A stretch of DNA of 64,000 nt from Nematostella vectensis (taxonomy: Eukaryota > Cnidaria > Anthozoa > Actiniaria > Edwardsiidae): assembly GCF_932526225.1 (NCBI RefSeq), contig NC_064036.1, positions 12,083,181 to 12,147,180 on the forward strand. The letters are read 5' to 3'. The notes below the pieces were generated by a model, which had not been told where the DNA came from, ran no database searches, and saw nothing but the letters and a program-made list of their open reading frames with translations. Made by a program: the position numbers and the translations under genes. Below, one piece after another: positions 59,601-64,000 of the stretch (positions are counted from its first letter, which is position 1; each line of letters starts with the position of its first letter).

Positions 59601-62600
59601 TTTATCAACATTGACACCTTTAAGTTACTAAATTTAAGATAAAACAAACATCTCTTCATGAATCGAGACGACATAGCACTTAGGAACCTCCCCATATACT
59701 GGCAGAGGGGGAAAGTGATCACCCCAGTTGTGTAGTACAGTTCGCCGCATCACGATCAAACATCGCAACCTTTCTATATACTGGCGAAAGTCGCTACTTG
59801 TAAGTACAACTGTACATTATTATGCTAACAACTTACGATCGCCGCCTTTTAAGGAATCAAATTTGATTTGCGCACAACGAATTTATTTTCCACACAACAA
59901 GGTGATGTCTAATTCTGCGACATAACTTGTTCTGGCATTAGACAATTTTAATCCACGCGTTTTATAGAAACACAAATATTAGTTGAGAAAAATTAAGTTA
60001 AATAAAATAGATCCATTGTTTAGTGGGCTGTTAACGTTTGGAAAGAACAAGTTTAATAACACAGCTCATCTAAAAGTAGTTTTTTTAATACAAACACAAT
60101 ATGTACGTGATCGGAAAAAAGTGGCTTTTTCTCAAGAAAAGTCACGCTGGCATTTGATAGGTGTTATTTGTGAAATAATTTCCTCCGCTCCGGGTTTCCC
60201 CAAACTGAGCACGATTGGATGCAAAGTCAGACCCTTCTAACAAGAGCAGGTATAACGTGCTAATCAGAGAAAAGGGAGAGAATTTTACATGGAAAAATCA
60301 CCTCGGAGCTGTGATGAATTATTGATTAAATCAAACTTAGAAAGAGGCTAAGAATGTTCTGGCACTAATATACCAGCTCTTGGAACCAAGTGGAGCTAAG
60401 CACGAGGGGGATCTAGATGATGAGGTGAGAGTAGCCATTAAATTCACAGTAATTCCCGCAAAGATTACGATAAATGGAAGCCTTTTACTGAGCAAATCAG
60501 GTGCACACTTTTAATATTCTATTTTTGGTATAAAAATCAATTTCCGGACTAAGTTTTTTTAGTATTTAGTAAGTCGTGGCGGTTTGTTCTCGGGGATAAT
60601 TTGCGTTTCAGCTGGGTACGATTCAGGTCCTCGGAACTGTTTTATACTAGCCAATTTGACGGCTTTTTTAACCTATACGTAATGGAACAGACTGAACAAT
60701 AAGAGCATCCTCTTAGTAAAGCAAACAATGGCTTCCACACAGAGGCAACCTGCTACTAACTGATCATAAAAATGGTGAACAGAAACTTCCATTCAAAAAT
60801 TTTATGACCCTTACAACCAACTTCACACCACATCATTGAGCTTTCGCAATACTCAAACTTAGCCACAACAATTTCTCGAACAACTAGTTAGGATTCATTG
60901 GAGGAAATTTCCAACTACGTTCTGGTTAAAGCTGGAAACTCCCACCTTCTTAGCAAGCAAATACCCCTTAGGCAAGACTCGCAACGGAAGTGAGAAACTT
61001 TTCTACCCATCTGTTTGAGAATTCGGCCACGTTCAGGTAGAACGGTTGTTTTGCCTTTAATACATTTTATTTACAAAATAGCCCTATTATATGGTGCCAT
61101 ATTTTCATAGATTGTGTGGATAGAAGACTTTTATTTCCCAAAACAGTATAAGAAAAATCCTCGTAAGCTTGTCTAATCTGAGCCGCTTTGTGTCAGATAT
61201 TGGCAACATTGTCATGAATATTGAACGATAAGAGCTTTTGTTCACTTTCCAAAGGAGAGGAAAATGCAAAAAAAAATTCTAGAGAGAGACAAAAAATGAT
61301 GAAGTAATTCTTAAAGCGTGTTACATTGAAAACGTGCCAAGAGACAGTACCTGTCGTATTTGCTTTTATTAGTAATGAGAGTGAAGACAATAGCAACTTA
61401 CATTATCTTCCCTTAGATAAAATGTTGATAAAGCAAAAATACTTCAAAGGCGCAGTTAAATAACAATGCAACAGCTTAGAGGCTAGGGGAGAATGATTGC
61501 TGTTACCATTACCACATGATGCGTGAGTCCCTCTCAACGGGGAGCTGAGAAAATTAATCTTTCATACGTCCATCTTAAGAGATTGGCAGTAGAAAAAATG
61601 AATTGAAAGCTTTGCTTGAAATAATTGATGAGTTAAAGACGTGGACTTTTATGGTATGCCAATACGAAACAGGGTAGCACTTTACTTTTGAATAATTTCG
61701 GAAAATAGAAAAATAATTCATGTTTGCCCTGGTAGGGTGTCGGTGTTTTTTTTCAAGCTGAGATGTGAGTGTGTGGCGGAGAGATATCCAACAAAGTAAT
61801 CGGTAAACAAAACTGGCTATCACTACTTACTCGACTTCAAGTTGTGTCTATCTGAAATCGTCACAGCAAAGTATATTTGTATAAGGTCAAACGCGATAAT
61901 TTCATCTGTAGATCTCCCCCACAGAAAGTGATAGCTGAGTATCACAATGGAGAAGGCAATCCAAACAAACAGAAACAAGAAACCTGATCCTAAAACAGTG
62001 TTTTGTTTAGAGCATTTATGTATTTATCACGTCGATATATTTACCTGAGTTCACACTATGAAATTGTACAAGATGTTTAGATTTCCACCTGATCATTTGG
62101 TGGGCAATATCGAAATAATGAAAGCCTTCAAGTGGAAAAAGATTATTGTTCTGTGAATTGTGCCTTAAGTAACCCAAATATACTCAATATACACGTTTAA
62201 ACAAAGCACACCAATAGCACATTGGTACATAGCCCATACGCGATTTCTTTCAACACGAGATTAAAATATCAGAAAATCTGACAGCTCAACACGCGCAATT
62301 TCACAAAGAGTCTCCCACTTGCTCTTTCTAAGAAGACCCTAGTAAGGGCTTTTGCCTGGGCTAATGGACCCGACTTAATTAGACTTTCTTGGCCAACGGG
62401 CCTGTCAACTGCGAGGTCCTGAATCGCCCTTAATGCAATGAATAACATGAATATATAATTACCTTCCGACCGCGAGATTCTAATTAGTTTTGTAAACATA
62501 AGCGGTGGGTCCGAGATAAGCCCGGGGGCAATCTGTCAGCACACGTTTGAGCTATGATCTTAGCGAGAAACGCAACTTGTAAGACCTGACGGCCGTGAAA

Positions 62601-64000
62601 AGGGAACTTTTAAAAACCTCAAGTGTGCATATTGACACATTTCTTTTAACAAGAAAGACATATAACCACTACATAATGCATCGTGGAACCTATTTCCCCG
62701 TTCATTGTGATGTAATTGTGCCATAAATTGATCAGGATCCAATTGGGAACGACAGAAAAGGAAACAAACTTTTCTTTTTTACATACAAGCGTGCGTTGAT
62801 GTGGAACAAGCCACACGGAAGTCTTATTATTGCGTTCCGACTTGTTCACCCAGGCGAGCGATTATAGAATATTTACCCATGTAAGATTTTTTATTGTCTA
62901 CCTTTTGTTAAAACGAAATAACAAATAATAAGTCCTAAGCCCAGTTACACGATATTTTACAATGGCACATTATAAAGTTTAGGCCGTTTTTTATTTTGTC
63001 ACACCTTGGATGAACAACCGATAACCTAGGTCACGACATAAGAAAATGATCACACAGCTACTCAACTTTTTGCACAAAACTAATGCGTATTTAATTAGTA
63101 ATATCGATATGACTCCTTACTTTCTCGCGATTTCAGAAGCAAACTTTCGGATTGGTTGGACATCTGTTGAAAGAAGAAAACACAATACAAAGCTCCAATA
63201 AAATTGAGACTCGAGTTGTTTAGGTTTAACGAGATGAGATATAAGAGAATTCACTTAATTTATTTCAAAACCCAAATGACAAGATCAATTTTTCCGGAAC
63301 AAGTTCATAGTCAAACAATCTGATCGCATCTGATAAACGAGAGCGGAAAACGAAACGTGCAATGAAAAAAACTTTAACCTTAGGCACAGAGACAGAGGAT
63401 AGAATTCAGCTATTGTTTCCCCTGTATAGTCTGTGGAAATATCTGGTTATCTTGAGCATCGTGTCTTTTAAAATTTGAACGCACCCCGGTTGATCGAGTA
63501 GCGATATTTGGCAAAGTACTTGTGCTTCATCACCGGGAAATTGTTTGTTTACAAAAGTTATAAATCTTTAACAGGTTTATTGAATAAACATTTACACATA
63601 CAAAGACAAATAGACTAGTCTTCGCACTACTCATCAATTGAACGGAACATTGAATCCACTTATATTTTTCGTTTTGTGATATTGAGCTTTTCATAAACTG
63701 CAATTAAAGCCTTGTAAAATAACAACACTCAGAAATAAACTTAAACATTCAGACTTTAGACCAAACTAATCAGAACTTATGGGGCTTGAGATATGGGCTA
63801 AAAATCCCTTTATTGCCAAGGAATTGGCTTTAAAATTTTCATAAGCAGTTCTCCCGTCAGATAAAAGATTCGGTGATTCCCTTCTAAGAGAATGGCGGAT
63901 TTCAATTTTCTTTGATCCAGGACTAGAAACAATCTGCCACAGGTGTAATTGAGACCATGTATAAGGAGAAGCAAAAGAAATTGCACCGGTGATTTTTTTG

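Larger units (their letters stand above)
49751..64000. other. Repeat-poor, AT-rich stretch with no identified gene
   Basis: About 14 kb with no recognisable protein family on either strand. Apart from a short CT microsatellite near 55902-55924, I saw no minisatellites, long homopolymers or inverted-repeat MITEs. This contrasts sharply with the first 49.7 kb. Two weak candidates within it are listed separately (50479-50742 and 56588-56662). Confidence 0.5.

Overview
This window looks like nuclear DNA of an invertebrate metazoan, most likely a cnidarian such as a sea anemone. The genes are intron-rich and encode animal-type proteins. The intergenic DNA is AT-rich and full of short inverted-repeat transposons, a PIF/Harbinger element, microsatellites and minisatellites. 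Species was not established; that call is inference.

Three protein-coding genes can be reconstructed exon by exon. (1) EXOC8/Exo84 on the + strand has 21 coding exons from 5052 to 26177. All splice phases match and the product is 723 aa, close to the human length. (2) An AGTRAP-family membrane protein lies on the - strand, 27199-32541. It has 8 coding exons, including a 16-nt microexon, and encodes 138 aa. (3) TTC36, a small TPR protein, lies on the + strand in two exons, 32937-35161, and encodes 181 aa. EXOC8 and AGTRAP converge on about 1 kb of shared 3' flank. AGTRAP and TTC36 are divergent and share a short promoter of about 0.4 kb. I see no functional link among the three beyond being neighbours.

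Layout. 1-4.4 kb: a small MITE and a 3.8-kb Harbinger element with very long terminal inverted repeats and a broken transposase. 5.05-26.2 kb: EXOC8, whose introns hold a 6-kb array of a 32-bp repeat (8.1-14.2 kb), three minisatellites of 57-58 bp, MITEs and a nested pair of DNA transposons. 27.2-35.2 kb: AGTRAP and TTC36, with further MITEs and long G and C homopolymers. 35.2-49.8 kb: intergenic, with foldback elements, a 37-bp minisatellite, large triplet microsatellites and a tRNA-like element. 49.8-64 kb: an AT-rich stretch with strikingly few repeats and no gene I can name.

The most unusual observation is in EXOC8. Two of its intronic minisatellites (16.26-17.02 kb and 24.89-25.60 kb) are tandem copies of the 3' splice site plus the first 20-35 coding bases of the exon that follows. 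Each array therefore lays down about a dozen upstream copies of an acceptor and exon start, many with the AG and the reading frame kept, each ending in an in-frame stop. A third array (20.45-21.89 kb) has the same period and also runs up to its exon's acceptor.
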